Assembly: GCF_002211285.1 (NCBI RefSeq) | Contig: NZ_LOKX01000036.1 | Location: 162,946 to 226,945, forward strand | Source: Rhizobium sp. R635 | Lineage (GTDB): Bacteria > Pseudomonadota > Alphaproteobacteria > Rhizobiales > Rhizobiaceae | DNA length: 64,000 nt | Direction of reading: 5' to 3' | Part shown: in pieces, positions 17,588-26,254 of the stretch | Layout of the letters: each line of letters opens with the position of its first letter | Position numbering within the stretch: position 1 is the first letter of the stretch | Notes under the pieces: model-generated | Seen by the model: only the letters and a program-made list of their open reading frames with translations | What the model was told of the DNA's origin: nothing | The model's database searches: none | Made by a program: the position numbers and the translations under genes

Positions 17588-19018
17588 ATGCTTCGCATAT
17601 TGACCGGATTTTTCAGCCTTCTTTACTTGTCCTGCCTCGCCTCGCCGGCTCTTGCCGCGGATAAATTCTGCCAGCAGAGGGAAACGATTCTCGCCTTCAG
17701 CGACATCGTGCTCAATGGCCACGACGCCTTGCCGCCGGCGGCCGTGGATAAGTACGGCCCCGAGGCGGCCTATCTCAAGATCCGCTATGCGGGGCTTGGC
17801 AATGAGGAAACCCGCATCCTGCTCGCCGCAGTGCTTCAACGGAGTCCCAGTTCTCAGGCTGCGGACGACCTCGTCTCTGCCTGGTATCTCCATCGCTTCG
17901 GTCACAAGGCGTTCCGTGGCGCGGCCAGCGCCGAAAAATTCGATGAAATGATGTCGGGGCTTCGCATATCGGGCATCCGCGCGCTGCTGCTGGACGGTGG
18001 CGAAGATCTGCTGACGAAGCGGCTCGCTGCCTTTCCCTTCATACCGCTCGACACCACGGCCGGCGCATTCACCAAAGGCGGCGGCGTGATTTCGGCGTCG
18101 ATCGTCGATCAGTCGGACGAATTCAAGGAGAAGATCGTCCGCACGGCGGAAGCCAACGGTGTGCCCGACATAGCAAACTATCTGGCAGCGAGCGAAAACG
18201 ACCTTTCGGCATGGGACCGCTTCATTGCCCGCGGCAGCACGAAAGGCAGTAAGGTTCGGCCGGATTTCGATGCCAATTTTGCGCGAGCCATGGTCGGGCA
18301 TCCCAGAGTGAGTGGGAAAAGCCCGGAGCAGGAACAACTCCAGCATATCTTCATCGGAATGGCGTTCGAACCCGAGGAAAGCTTTTTGGAGAGCGTGACT
18401 GTGGTCGACGGTGAGTACAAGATCGGCGCTCTCGTTGCTCAAAGGCTGACGCAGCAAATCCAGAGCGGCGCGATCCAGAGAAGCGGCACGATGGATGCCG
18501 GCTGGCTCTTTGGCTATCGAACCGCCATCGATCTTGCCGGGCGATCGCAAATCGAGACCAATCTGGAGAAGAGAGCTTATTACGGCAAACGTTACGTCGG
18601 GACATCAGGTGCCTTCACCATCCGCGACGTCATAGATCGCCTGCTCGCCGTCGAGGCTCTGCAGCCTTACGTGACGGGCAAGGCGGATGCCGTGCCACCC
18701 AGACCCGAGGACTTATCCAACAAGATCAACTGGCCGCGCTGGACCGAGATGGCGACCAAGGTGCGCGATGACGCCATCTCGCCGATTCTCGCCGCCGATC
18801 TCGAAACCTTCGGCATCGTGACCGAACTACTCTTCGCCAAAGGCGATCAGGAGGCCTTGCGAGCCTTTATACGGCAGGCCCCGAGCGGTGAAGCCCGCCT
18901 CTCCGTCGCCAATGATTTCGCCATGCGCCTCGACCGCGCCTGCGCCGCCTATCTCTACCATCCGGGCGAAGCCTTCACGCTCAACGGCCGGCCGATCTTC
19001 AAGTTCGATACGGAGTGA
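17588..19018 (+). CDS. Exported protein of unknown function
   Basis: A 476-aa protein with a clear signal peptide (MLRILTGFFSLLYLSCLASPALAA), so periplasmic. The frame extends to 17393 but that part encodes repeat-derived residues; the ATG at 17588 starts the signal peptide. The mature part is mostly helical, with no catalytic motif I recognise. The C-terminus has FAMRLDRACAAYLYHPGEAF, like a proper folded end. It precedes the exonuclease gene by 62 bases and may be cotranscribed. Confidence 0.75.
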   Translation: MLRILTGFFSLLYLSCLASPALAADKFCQQRETILAFSDIVLNGHDALPPAAVDKYGPEAAYLKIRYAGLGNEETRILLAAVLQRSPSSQAADDLVSAWYLHRFGHKAFRGAASAEKFDEMMSGLRISGIRALLLDGGEDLLTKRLAAFPFIPLDTTAGAFTKGGGVISASIVDQSDEFKEKIVRTAEANGVPDIANYLAASENDLSAWDRFIARGSTKGSKVRPDFDANFARAMVGHPRVSGKSPEQEQLQHIFIGMAFEPEESFLESVTVVDGEYKIGALVAQRLTQQIQSGAIQRSGTMDAGWLFGYRTAIDLAGRSQIETNLEKRAYYGKRYVGTSGAFTIRDVIDRLLAVEALQPYVTGKADAVPPRPEDLSNKINWPRWTEMATKVRDDAISPILAADLETFGIVTELLFAKGDQEALRAFIRQAPSGEARLSVANDFAMRLDRACAAYLYHPGEAFTLNGRPIFKFDTE

Positions 19019-19080
19019 GACGCGATAAAAATCAGCGCCACAATGGCCGCATTGGACAGTCCGTTTGGGAGCCGCAGACA

Positions 19081-19695
19081 ATGAAAACCGCCATCATATT
19101 CGACTGTGAATTTCTCTGCCTTGAAGGCTCGCAGCGCCGGTTCTGGTGTGGGGCGCATGATCCCGATCCGGTCATCGCTGAGATCGGCGCCGTCAAGCTC
19201 GGCCTCGAAGGCGAATTCCCGATTCTCGATACGCACAAATCCTATATCAAGGCGGTCGACCGCTTCGGCGGACGGTATCCGCTCGATCCCTACTTCACCG
19301 ATCTCACCGGCATTACCGAGGCGGATATCGAGGCTCATGGCGTTGCCTTGCAGGAGGCGCTTTCCGCTGTCGACAGCTTCTCGGGCGGCGCCCGCTTCTG
19401 GTCCTGGGGCAAGGACGAGATGAACATGATGGCGATCAGCTGCTATGTCGCCGGCATCGAGCCGCCCATCCCGGCCCGCCGCTTCGACAACGCCGTCAAG
19501 CTGCTCCTTGCCGCCGGCATGCCGATCGAGGATCTGGCAAAAACGCGGAGCAGCAAACTCGCCGACTATTACGGCGTCGAACATCCCCCATTCCAGGCGC
19601 ATGACGGTCTCGATGATGCTCTGTCGATATCATACACGCTGCAGCATCTGATGCGGATCGGGAAACTGGATCCCGAGCTTTTCGACCGGCCCTGA
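19081..19695 (+). CDS. DEDDh-type 3'-5' exonuclease (RNase T / DnaQ superfamily)
   Basis: A 204-aa cytosolic exonuclease-like protein. The first metal acids are in FDCEFLCLEG, the middle motif around SWGKDEMNMM, and the last in AHDGLDDALS, the HxAxxD-type motif III of DEDDh enzymes. It is shorter than polymerase epsilon subunits and similar in size to RNase T or oligoribonuclease-like proteins. The substrate (RNA or DNA ends) cannot be told. The ATG at 19081 is preferred; the longer frame overlaps the upstream gene end. Confidence 0.85.
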   Translation: MKTAIIFDCEFLCLEGSQRRFWCGAHDPDPVIAEIGAVKLGLEGEFPILDTHKSYIKAVDRFGGRYPLDPYFTDLTGITEADIEAHGVALQEALSAVDSFSGGARFWSWGKDEMNMMAISCYVAGIEPPIPARRFDNAVKLLLAAGMPIEDLAKTRSSKLADYYGVEHPPFQAHDGLDDALSISYTLQHLMRIGKLDPELFDRP

Positions 19696-19773
19696 GGGCC
19701 AAAGCTCTAAAGCAGTGCCCGACGAAATGACAGGCACCGCTTCTCCCACGAACGGCGCGGCGTTCGTGACGCC

Positions 19774-20223
19774 TTACTGCTGCGGCTGCGCCGGCGGCGG
19801 GGTGCCGATCTTTTCCAGAACCTTCTTGGCGAGAGCCGGATCGCTCTGCGCGGCCGTCAGGATCGACGAATATTCCTCGACCGAGATGTCGTTGGAGGCC
19901 TGGACGGTTTCGACCATCTGCTTCTTGGCTTCGTCCTGCAGCTTCTGCTTTGCCGCCTGGTCCTTCGTCGCATCGATCTTGGCCGAATATTCCTGCCGGA
20001 CCTTGTCGACCTGCACATAGGCGACGGCGAAGGCTTCAAGTTTCTGATCGCTGACGGGGGCCGCCGCGCCGCTGCCGCCGCCCTGTCCCTGCATCGGCGC
20101 CTGGCCCTGCGCGGCCGGCTGCTGTTGCGCCTGGGCAAGCTCCGTCGCATATGCCGGGCTGAGAGCAAGAAGGCTGAAAGCCGCGGCGGTCATCGTTGCG
20201 AGGGATGTGTAACGAGTGATCAT
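19774..20223 (-). CDS. DUF4168 family exported protein
   Basis: A 149-aa protein with a signal peptide (MITRYTSLATMTAAAFSLLALSPAYA), a low-complexity Gln/Ala/Gly linker and a helical DUF4168-like core (FAVAYVQVDKVRQEY, ISVEEYSSILTAAQSDP). It ends in a Pro/Gln tail. The ATG at 20223 is chosen since AAGGA lies 6 bases upstream, while the ATG at 20229 abuts it. DUF4168 proteins are periplasmic and uncharacterised. Confidence 0.85.
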   Translation of the reverse strand: MITRYTSLATMTAAAFSLLALSPAYATELAQAQQQPAAQGQAPMQGQGGGSGAAAPVSDQKLEAFAVAYVQVDKVRQEYSAKIDATKDQAAKQKLQDEAKKQMVETVQASNDISVEEYSSILTAAQSDPALAKKVLEKIGTPPPAQPQQ

Positions 20224-20396
20224 TTTCATTCCTTTTCCGGTGATTTTGGACGGCAGCAAGACCGCCTCGGTCGATCGCTCAGCCGCTCGAAAAGGCTGGC
20301 GAGGTCGCGACGATGAAGCCTGAAAAGGGCTCGATGCGGCGATAACGGGGCCATTTACTGACGATTGAGCGGCGGCTTTGTGGCATCAGCCCGAGT

Positions 20397-21260
20397 TCAG
20401 CGCGCAAACTTCCGCGCTCCGGCCACGCAGAAAATGACGGCCACCGTCACGCCGAGCATCGTCCATGTCACCGGCTCGTGCAGCAGGGTGGCGGCGAGCG
20501 CCAGGCCGAAGAAGGGTTGGAGCAGCTGCAGCTGGCCGACGGCGGCGATGCCGCCCTGCGAGAGGCCGCGATACCAGAAGATGAAGCCGATCAGCATGGA
20601 GAACAGCGAGACATAGGCAAGGCCGATCAGCGCCGGCGTTTCGATGCCGGAAAACGTCGCCGGCCGGTAGGCGAAGGCGACCGCGATCATGATCGGCAGT
20701 GACAGCACCAGCGCCCAGGAGATCACCTGCCAGCCGCCGAGCGTGCGCGACAGCCGGCCGCCTTCGGCATAACCGAGGCCGCAGGCGAGGATGGCCGCGA
20801 GCATCAGGAGGTCGCCGACCGGCGAGGCCGTCAGGCCCTGCGCCAGAGCGAAACCCGCCACCACCGCACTGCCGAGAATGGAGAAGAGCCAGAAGGCCGG
20901 CTTCGGCCGTTCTCCGCCGCGGATGACGCCGAAGGTCGCGGTCGCGAGCGGCAAGAGGCCGATGAAGACGATCGAATGGGCCGACGTGACGTGCTGCAGC
21001 GCCAGCGCCGTCAGCAGCGGAAAGCCCACCACGACGCCGAGCGCCACGACGATAAGGGAGAGAATGTCGCGCCCGGCCGGCCGCTTCTCACGGAAGACGA
21101 TCAGCAGGCAAAGCGCCAGAATGCCGGCGATCGCCGCGCGCGCCACCGTCAGGAAGACCGGATCGAACTGCGCCACCGCCACGCGCGTCGCCGGCAGCGA
21201 ACCGCTGAAGATCACCACCCCGATCAAACCATTGATCCACCCTGCCGTCATGCGCTCCAT
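20397..21260 (-). CDS. EamA/DMT-family transporter
   Basis: A 287-aa inner-membrane protein with about ten hydrophobic helices in two EamA repeats (NGLIGVVIFSGSLPATRVA and a second starting GDLLMLAAILACGLGYAEG). The family exports amino acids or other metabolites. The ATG at 21260 has AAGGAG 5 bases upstream. It is divergent from a MocR-type regulator, a usual pairing, so substrate and control are probably linked to that regulator and to pyridoxal phosphate or an amine. Confidence 0.88.
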   Translation of the reverse strand: MERMTAGWINGLIGVVIFSGSLPATRVAVAQFDPVFLTVARAAIAGILALCLLIVFREKRPAGRDILSLIVVALGVVVGFPLLTALALQHVTSAHSIVFIGLLPLATATFGVIRGGERPKPAFWLFSILGSAVVAGFALAQGLTASPVGDLLMLAAILACGLGYAEGGRLSRTLGGWQVISWALVLSLPIMIAVAFAYRPATFSGIETPALIGLAYVSLFSMLIGFIFWYRGLSQGGIAAVGQLQLLQPFFGLALAATLLHEPVTWTMLGVTVAVIFCVAGARKFAR

Positions 21261-21276
21261 ATGCACTCCTTCCCGA

Positions 21277-21301
21277 TGCATGCCGCCCTGTGCGGCATGC
21301 A
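21277..21301. promoter_or_regulatory. 25-bp inverted repeat between EamA and MocR genes
   Basis: TGCATGCCGC and GCGGCATGCA are perfect complements around CCTGT. The repeat is just upstream of the EamA ribosome site on the minus strand, so it could be an operator for the divergent regulator or an mRNA leader hairpin. Confidence 0.45.
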
Positions 21302-21443
21302 TAAAAACAATGACCTAAGCCGCGTTTCCTGAATCGAATTCGCAAGAACGGGCCGTTCACCCTTATCCGCCGATACCGATAGCCATGACAGTGACGGTCT
21401 GATACGGTTTGGCAAAACTGTTATGGTGCGGAAGGCAGTACGG

Positions 21444-22835
21444 ATGAACGAAGAGCTGGCGGGACGCACCCGCGTCGAGATGGTCATGGCGACGATCCGG
21501 CAGCGCATCGCCGGGCGCAGCCTGACGCCGGGGGCAAGGCTGCCCTCGGTGCGCGGCCTCGCGTCCAGCATGAAGCTCTCGACCTCGACCGTCGTCGATG
21601 CCTATGAGCGCCTGGTCGCCGAAGGCGCGATCCTGTCACGGCCGGGTTCGGGCTTCTATGTCGCCAACCAGGCCGCCCCCTTCGCGCTGGCCGAAGCCGG
21701 GCCGAAGCTCGACCGCGCCGTCGATCCCTTCTGGATCTCGCGGCAATCGCTGGAGGCCGATGATGCCGATCTCAAGCCTGGCTGCGGCTGGCTGCCGCCC
21801 TCCTGGCTTCCCGGCGACGGCATGCGCCGGGCGCTCAGAACCCTTGCCCGCGCCGAGGGGTCGGCCCTTGCCGATTACGGCTCGCCGCTCGGCCTGCCGC
21901 CGCTGCGCCAGCTGATTTCGCGGCGCATGGGCGAACGCGGCATCGAGGCCTCGCCGGATCAGATCCTGCTTGCCGAGTCCGGCACGCAGGCGATCGACCT
22001 CATCTGCCGCTTCCTGCTCGAACCCGGCGACACCGTGCTGGTCGACGATCCCTGCTACTTCAATTTCCATGCGCTCTTGCGCGCCCACCGGGCAAAAATC
22101 GTCGGCGTGCCCTATACTTCAGCCGGCCCGGATCTCGAGCTTTTCGCGCAGACCCTCGCCGAACATCGCCCGCGCCTCTACATCACCAATTCCGCCATCC
22201 ACAATCCCACCGGCGCGACACTCTCCCCGGTCACGGCCCACCGCCTCCTGAAACTCGCCGACCAGTTCGACCTCACCATCATCGAGGACGATATCTTCGC
22301 CGATTTCGAATATACGGCCGCACCCCGCCTCGCCGCCTTCGACGGGCTGGAGCGTGTCATCCATATCGGCAGCTTTTCGAAAACGCTCTCGGCGTCCGCC
22401 CGCTGCGGTTTCGTCGCCGCCAGGCCCGAATGGATCGACGGCCTCACCGACCTCAAGATCGCCACCTCCTTCGGCGGCGGCCGGATGACGGCCGAAGTCG
22501 TGCTCAACGTCTTGAGCGACGGCGGCTACCGAAAACACATGGAAACGCTGCGCCAGCGGCTGGCGCGCACCATGGCCGAGGTCTCCGCCCGGCTGAAAGG
22601 CCTCGGCATCACCCCCTGGCTGGAACCCCAGGCCGGCATGTTCCTCTGGTGCCGCCTGCCCGACGGCATCGACGCGGCCGATGTGGCCCGCGCGGCATTG
22701 GAAAAGCGCATCGTGCTGGCGCCGGGAAACGCCTTCAGCCTGTCGCAGTCGGCGACGAATTTCATGCGGTTCAATGTATCGCAGACGCTGGATGCGCGGG
22801 TGTTTGCGGTGTTGGCGGATGTGTTGGGGAGGTAG
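21444..22835 (+). CDS. MocR/PdxR-type GntR regulator with aminotransferase domain
   Basis: A 463-aa protein with an N-terminal GntR winged helix (about 10-75, LPSVRGLASSMKLSTSTVVDAY) and a fold-type I aminotransferase domain. The PLP-binding Lys is in IHIGSFSKTLSAS, the substrate-site Asn in YITNSAIHNPTG, and the Asp partner in IIEDDIFADF. The start at 21444 has GGAAGG 8 bases upstream; 21423 has none. Family members use PLP and an amine as effectors. It probably controls the divergent EamA exporter. Confidence 0.9.
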   Translation: MNEELAGRTRVEMVMATIRQRIAGRSLTPGARLPSVRGLASSMKLSTSTVVDAYERLVAEGAILSRPGSGFYVANQAAPFALAEAGPKLDRAVDPFWISRQSLEADDADLKPGCGWLPPSWLPGDGMRRALRTLARAEGSALADYGSPLGLPPLRQLISRRMGERGIEASPDQILLAESGTQAIDLICRFLLEPGDTVLVDDPCYFNFHALLRAHRAKIVGVPYTSAGPDLELFAQTLAEHRPRLYITNSAIHNPTGATLSPVTAHRLLKLADQFDLTIIEDDIFADFEYTAAPRLAAFDGLERVIHIGSFSKTLSASARCGFVAARPEWIDGLTDLKIATSFGGGRMTAEVVLNVLSDGGYRKHMETLRQRLARTMAEVSARLKGLGITPWLEPQAGMFLWCRLPDGIDAADVARAALEKRIVLAPGNAFSLSQSATNFMRFNVSQTLDARVFAVLADVLGR

Positions 22836-22912
22836 GATTAGTTCGAGGGCCTCATCGCACGCCCAATCATGCCCTTCGCTTACGCTTCGTGCATTCGCTC
22901 CGAAGCGGGATA

Positions 22913-23054
22913 GACCCCTCCCCAACCCCTCCCCACAAGGGGGAGGGACTAATCTGAGGCACCGCCTCGCTCCTCCCGTAACGTCGAAGAATTGGAAAGT
23001 TGGTGCGGCAAGTTAAGCCCTTCCCCCTTGTGGGGAGGGGTTTGGGGCGGGGTC
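22913..23054. repeat. Palindromic repeat type II, copy 1
   Basis: GACCCCTCCCCAACCCCTCC at one end is mirrored by GGGGAGGGGTTTGGGGCGGG at the other, with an inner CCACAAGGGGGAGGG / CCCCCTTGTGGGG pair and a conserved centre. A nearly identical copy lies at 30202-30343. It fills the gap after the MocR gene. Confidence 0.8.
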
Positions 23055-23065
23055 TTTTACCCCAA

Positions 23066-23467
23066 TCAAAACGACCGATTGACCGCCTTGTCATTCTCCA
23101 GCCGCGTCACACATCCTTCCAGCTTCGCAAGCAGCAGATCGAAATCCAGCGGCTTCGTCAGATAATCCGCAGCCCCGGCACGCAGCCCCGCCAGCGTGTT
23201 TTCGCGGTCGGTCAGCGCCGTCAGCAGGATGAAGGGGATGTTGGAGAATTGCGGATGGTTGATCTGGATTTCCGCCAGCAGCTGGTGGCCGTCCATGACG
23301 GGCATCGAGATATCGCTGATGACGATGTCGGGCCATTTCGACAGGATCATTTCCAATCCCTCTGCGCCGTTTGCGGCCTCCAGCGTCCTGTATCCGGCTT
23401 CGTTCAGCTCCTCGACGAGGAGGTTCCGGATCTCGACTTCATCTTCTATGCACAGGACAGTGACCAT
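23066..23467 (-). CDS. Single-domain response regulator
   Basis: A 133-aa CheY-like receiver. The acidic pocket is in CIEDE, the phospho-acceptor is Asp52 in VISDISMPVMDG, with Thr83 and Lys105 (TKPLD). There is no output domain, so it acts by protein contact or phosphotransfer. The ATG at 23467 has AAGGA 7 bases upstream. It starts 10 bases after the stop of the CHASE4 histidine kinase gene and is almost surely its partner. Confidence 0.92.
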   Translation of the reverse strand: MVTVLCIEDEVEIRNLLVEELNEAGYRTLEAANGAEGLEMILSKWPDIVISDISMPVMDGHQLLAEIQINHPQFSNIPFILLTALTDRENTLAGLRAGAADYLTKPLDFDLLLAKLEGCVTRLENDKAVNRSF

Positions 23468-23477
23468 GAGATTTTCC

Positions 23478-25292
23478 TTAGGCTGCAAATTGTTGGCCCT
23501 GCGATAGGCGCTCTATCGGCAGGAGAATCGTAAACACCGTGCCCTTGCCGAGCTCGCTTCTCACCTCGACCCTGCCGCCGTGCAGTTCGACGACCTGCTT
23601 GACGACGTTGAGGCCGATGCCGGTTCCGGCAATGCCGGTGGCGCTGCGGGCGCGGAAATAGGGCTGGAACAGTTTCGGCAGATCCTCGGCATCGATACCG
23701 ATGCCGCTATCGGCGACCGAAATCTCCACCATCTTTTCGTCGGTCCGGGCGCGAATATGAATATCACCCGCATGGGGCGAATATTTGACGGCGTTCGAGA
23801 TCAGGTTGGTAAACACCTGTTCCATCGCGCTGCGATCGAATGTCAAACGATCCGGGATCGGCTCGATATCGAGATGGAGCACATGCGAGCGGCTGAGCGG
23901 GCGCTGCCTCTCGCAGCACTCGGCGAGCAGCGCTTTCAGATCGCCCTCGCTGCATTTCAGCGTAATCTGCCCGGTTTCCAGCCTGCCGCTGGCAAGGATG
24001 CTCTCCATCAGGCCGACCATGCGCACGACGGCGCTGCGGATCACGCCGGCTTTCTCGCGAACGTAATCTCCGCTGACATTGGCGGTGGAGCGGCAGAGCC
24101 GCTGGGCGGCCGCATCGATGATGGCGAGCGGCGTGCGGAACTCGTGCGAGGCCATGGCGACGAACTGGCGCTGCAGCGCATTGACGTGGCGTTCATGCGC
24201 AAGCAGCCGGTCCAGCTCTTCCCTCTGCCTTTCGATTTCGGCGGTGCGATCGGCCACCATCTCTTCCAGATGGTTGCGGTGGTGGGTCAGCTCGGCCTGG
24301 CTGTCGAGCAAGGTCAGCGAGGTGCGGTGCAGCCCGCGCCCGAGCCAGAAGACGGCAGTGATCAGTATCACAAGGCAGCCGAGCCCGGCCGGCGCGATCT
24401 GCTTCAGCAGCATGAAGCCCGGCCGGATGGGCGGCCAGACGAGATAACCGATCGTGCCGCCGTCATGCGAGGCCACCGGCACCTGCGCCCGCTCGTCCGG
24501 GCCTTTGACGAGCGCGAAACGCAGCCCTTCGAGCCGGGCATAATGGGCGATGTTTTCGGCGACTTTGCCATCGATGAATTTGACCGAGACGGCGATGAAC
24601 TCCTGGCCCGGCTCGATCTGCATCCTCGTCGAGCTCGGCAGCATGGGACGCGCGCTTATTATCGCCGGCCGGTTGCCGATCATGATCGTGCGCACCTGCG
24701 AGAGCTGGCCGAGCGGCGCGGCGCCGGGCTTTGCGGCACTTTCGGCAAGGGCGGCGCGCATTTCGCCGGCAAGCGCCGTCATCTCCTCGCCATCGTCGCT
24801 GCCGAGCCTCGGCGGCATGGCATCCGTCCCGTCGCGGAAGGCGAACATCAGCCGGTTGCTATCGTCGAAAATATAGGTCCTGTCGTGACCGAAATACTGG
24901 CTGGTCCACCGCCCGACATTGTCGAGCAGCCATTCATGGTTCCGCTGCTTGGCATAGAGAAAGGCGTCGTCCCATTTGGTGACGCTGTCCTGTTCGCGCG
25001 GAAGCGCCTTGATCTGCTCTTCCAGCCCCTGGCCGACGAAATCGGCCTGCCGCCGCAGCGAAATGTCATCGACCTTCACGGAAGCAAGCCAGGCAAACCC
25101 GCAAAACAACACCGCCGCCGCCGAGGTGAGCGTCACCAATACGAACGTGATGTGCGATGTCAGCCCGACCTTCAATACCCGCAACCTTTTGACGGCGTCC
25201 GCTGCCGAGAAATTGACACGCAAAGGTTGACGGACGGTGAATTGCGCCTGGCGGGCAATTGTCGCAGGCGTCAACATCCAGGAGAGCCTCAT
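23478..25292 (-). CDS. CHASE4-domain sensor histidine kinase
   Basis: About 604 aa. A membrane helix (47-70) is followed by a roughly 220-residue periplasmic region with CHASE4 features (DSVTKWDDAFLYA, WLLDNVGRW, TYIFD), then a second helix (about 299-317), a coiled coil, HisKA with His383 in MASHEFRTPL, and an ATPase domain with N, G1 and G2 boxes (NLISNAVKYS, DSGIGID, GTGIGLNVVK). The frame continues to 25445, but those residues are translated from the RIME repeat; the start is 25292 or the ATG 15 bases later. The ligand is unknown. It is cotranscribed with the response regulator. Confidence 0.88.
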   Translation of the reverse strand: MRLSWMLTPATIARQAQFTVRQPLRVNFSAADAVKRLRVLKVGLTSHITFVLVTLTSAAAVLFCGFAWLASVKVDDISLRRQADFVGQGLEEQIKALPREQDSVTKWDDAFLYAKQRNHEWLLDNVGRWTSQYFGHDRTYIFDDSNRLMFAFRDGTDAMPPRLGSDDGEEMTALAGEMRAALAESAAKPGAAPLGQLSQVRTIMIGNRPAIISARPMLPSSTRMQIEPGQEFIAVSVKFIDGKVAENIAHYARLEGLRFALVKGPDERAQVPVASHDGGTIGYLVWPPIRPGFMLLKQIAPAGLGCLVILITAVFWLGRGLHRTSLTLLDSQAELTHHRNHLEEMVADRTAEIERQREELDRLLAHERHVNALQRQFVAMASHEFRTPLAIIDAAAQRLCRSTANVSGDYVREKAGVIRSAVVRMVGLMESILASGRLETGQITLKCSEGDLKALLAECCERQRPLSRSHVLHLDIEPIPDRLTFDRSAMEQVFTNLISNAVKYSPHAGDIHIRARTDEKMVEISVADSGIGIDAEDLPKLFQPYFRARSATGIAGTGIGLNVVKQVVELHGGRVEVRSELGKGTVFTILLPIERLSQGQQFAA

Positions 25293-25320
25293 CCTGAGAG
25301 CTTGTGAATGTTCGGATGTC

Positions 25321-25540
25321 GTGCCGTGTGGCCCCCTCATCCGACCCTGCGGGCCACCGACCGGGGTCGAGCCGCGGGTCTCGACCCGTCCTTCGGACCC
25401 CCGCTGGGGAGAAGAAGGGAGCAAGCCGCCTGTCCTCGTTTCCAAAAGAGAGCTTCAAGAAGGGCGAAACGTTGCCACGAGTCTCTTCTCCCCAGCGGGG
25501 AGAAGGTGCCGGCAGGCGGATGAGGGGGCCACGCGGCACA
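25321..25540. repeat. RIME-like palindromic repeat, copy D with inserted module
   Basis: The outer arms are GCCCCCTCATCCGACC and GGCGGATGAGGGGGCC. The left arm is interrupted at about 25354-25400 by a block with an internal hairpin (GGGTCGAGCC.., ..GGTCTCGACCC), the same kind of block found reversed in copy C. The rest of this gap holds nothing recognisable. Confidence 0.8.
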
Positions 25541-25595
25541 CCTTTCAATCCTGGTGCCCCCCGCGCTCAAAAAAAGCACGCCGGCGCCGGCCCTC

Positions 25596-26228
25596 CTACC
25601 CAGGCCGCCGCACCGCGCGGATCTTGCCGCTGCCGCCTCCACCGCAGAAGAAGCAGCCGGCACCGTCGGATTCGAGGCCTGAGACACCGGTGCCTTCGGG
25701 CATGTCGAGCCGTTCCAGCACCTCGCCCGTCTCGGGGTCGATGCGCCTGATGTCGCTGTCGTCGCCTTCCCAGGTGCCGTGCCAGAGCTGGCCGTCGACC
25801 CAGGTGACGCCCGTCACGACCCGGTTGGATTCGATGGTGCGCAGGATCTTGCCGGTTTCGGGATCGATCTGATGAATCCTGCGGCCGCGATGCTGGCCGA
25901 CCCAGAGTGTGCCCTCCGCCCAGGCGAGGCCGGAATCGCCGCCATTGCCGGGGGCCGGGATGGTGGAAAGGATCTTTCCGGTCTTCGGGTCGATCTTGTG
26001 GATGACGTCCTCGGCGATCTGGTAGAGGAATTCGCCGTCGAAGGCCGTGCCGGCATGGGAGGCGACTTCGATGGAGCGCACCACCTCGCCGCTGTCGGGA
26101 TCGAGCGCGTTCAGCCTGTCGCCCGAGGCGAACCAGACGTGCCGGCCGTCGAAGGTGACGCCGTTGACGCGCTCGGCGTCCGGAAAGGGTCCATATTCAC
26201 GCAGGATGGTCGCGGCAGACTTCTTCAT
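25596..26228 (-). CDS. Beta-propeller (YncE/Vgb/PQQ-repeat-like) protein
   Basis: A 210-aa protein built of about five similar blades of the form IDPETGKIL-R-IE followed by W-DG-LW (HKIDPKTGKIL, HQIDPETGKIL, RRIDPETGEVL). The size suits a small propeller. No signal peptide is seen, so cytoplasmic. The start at 26228 has GGAGG 6 bases upstream; the longer frame runs into the regulator gene. It resembles glutamine-cyclotransferase-like or streptogramin-lyase-like propellers but shows no catalytic residues I can assign. It lies 26 bases downstream of the TPR/winged-helix gene, likely one transcript. Confidence 0.75.
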   Translation of the reverse strand: MKKSAATILREYGPFPDAERVNGVTFDGRHVWFASGDRLNALDPDSGEVVRSIEVASHAGTAFDGEFLYQIAEDVIHKIDPKTGKILSTIPAPGNGGDSGLAWAEGTLWVGQHRGRRIHQIDPETGKILRTIESNRVVTGVTWVDGQLWHGTWEGDDSDIRRIDPETGEVLERLDMPEGTGVSGLESDGAGCFFCGGGGSGKIRAVRRPG

Positions 26229-26254
26229 CTCTTCCTCCTTGTGGATGACCCATA

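Noticed and set aside
25293..25445. 51-residue N-terminal extension of the CHASE4 kinase
   Set aside because: It is translated from a RIME-like repeat; the same peptide-like strings occur wherever such repeats are read.
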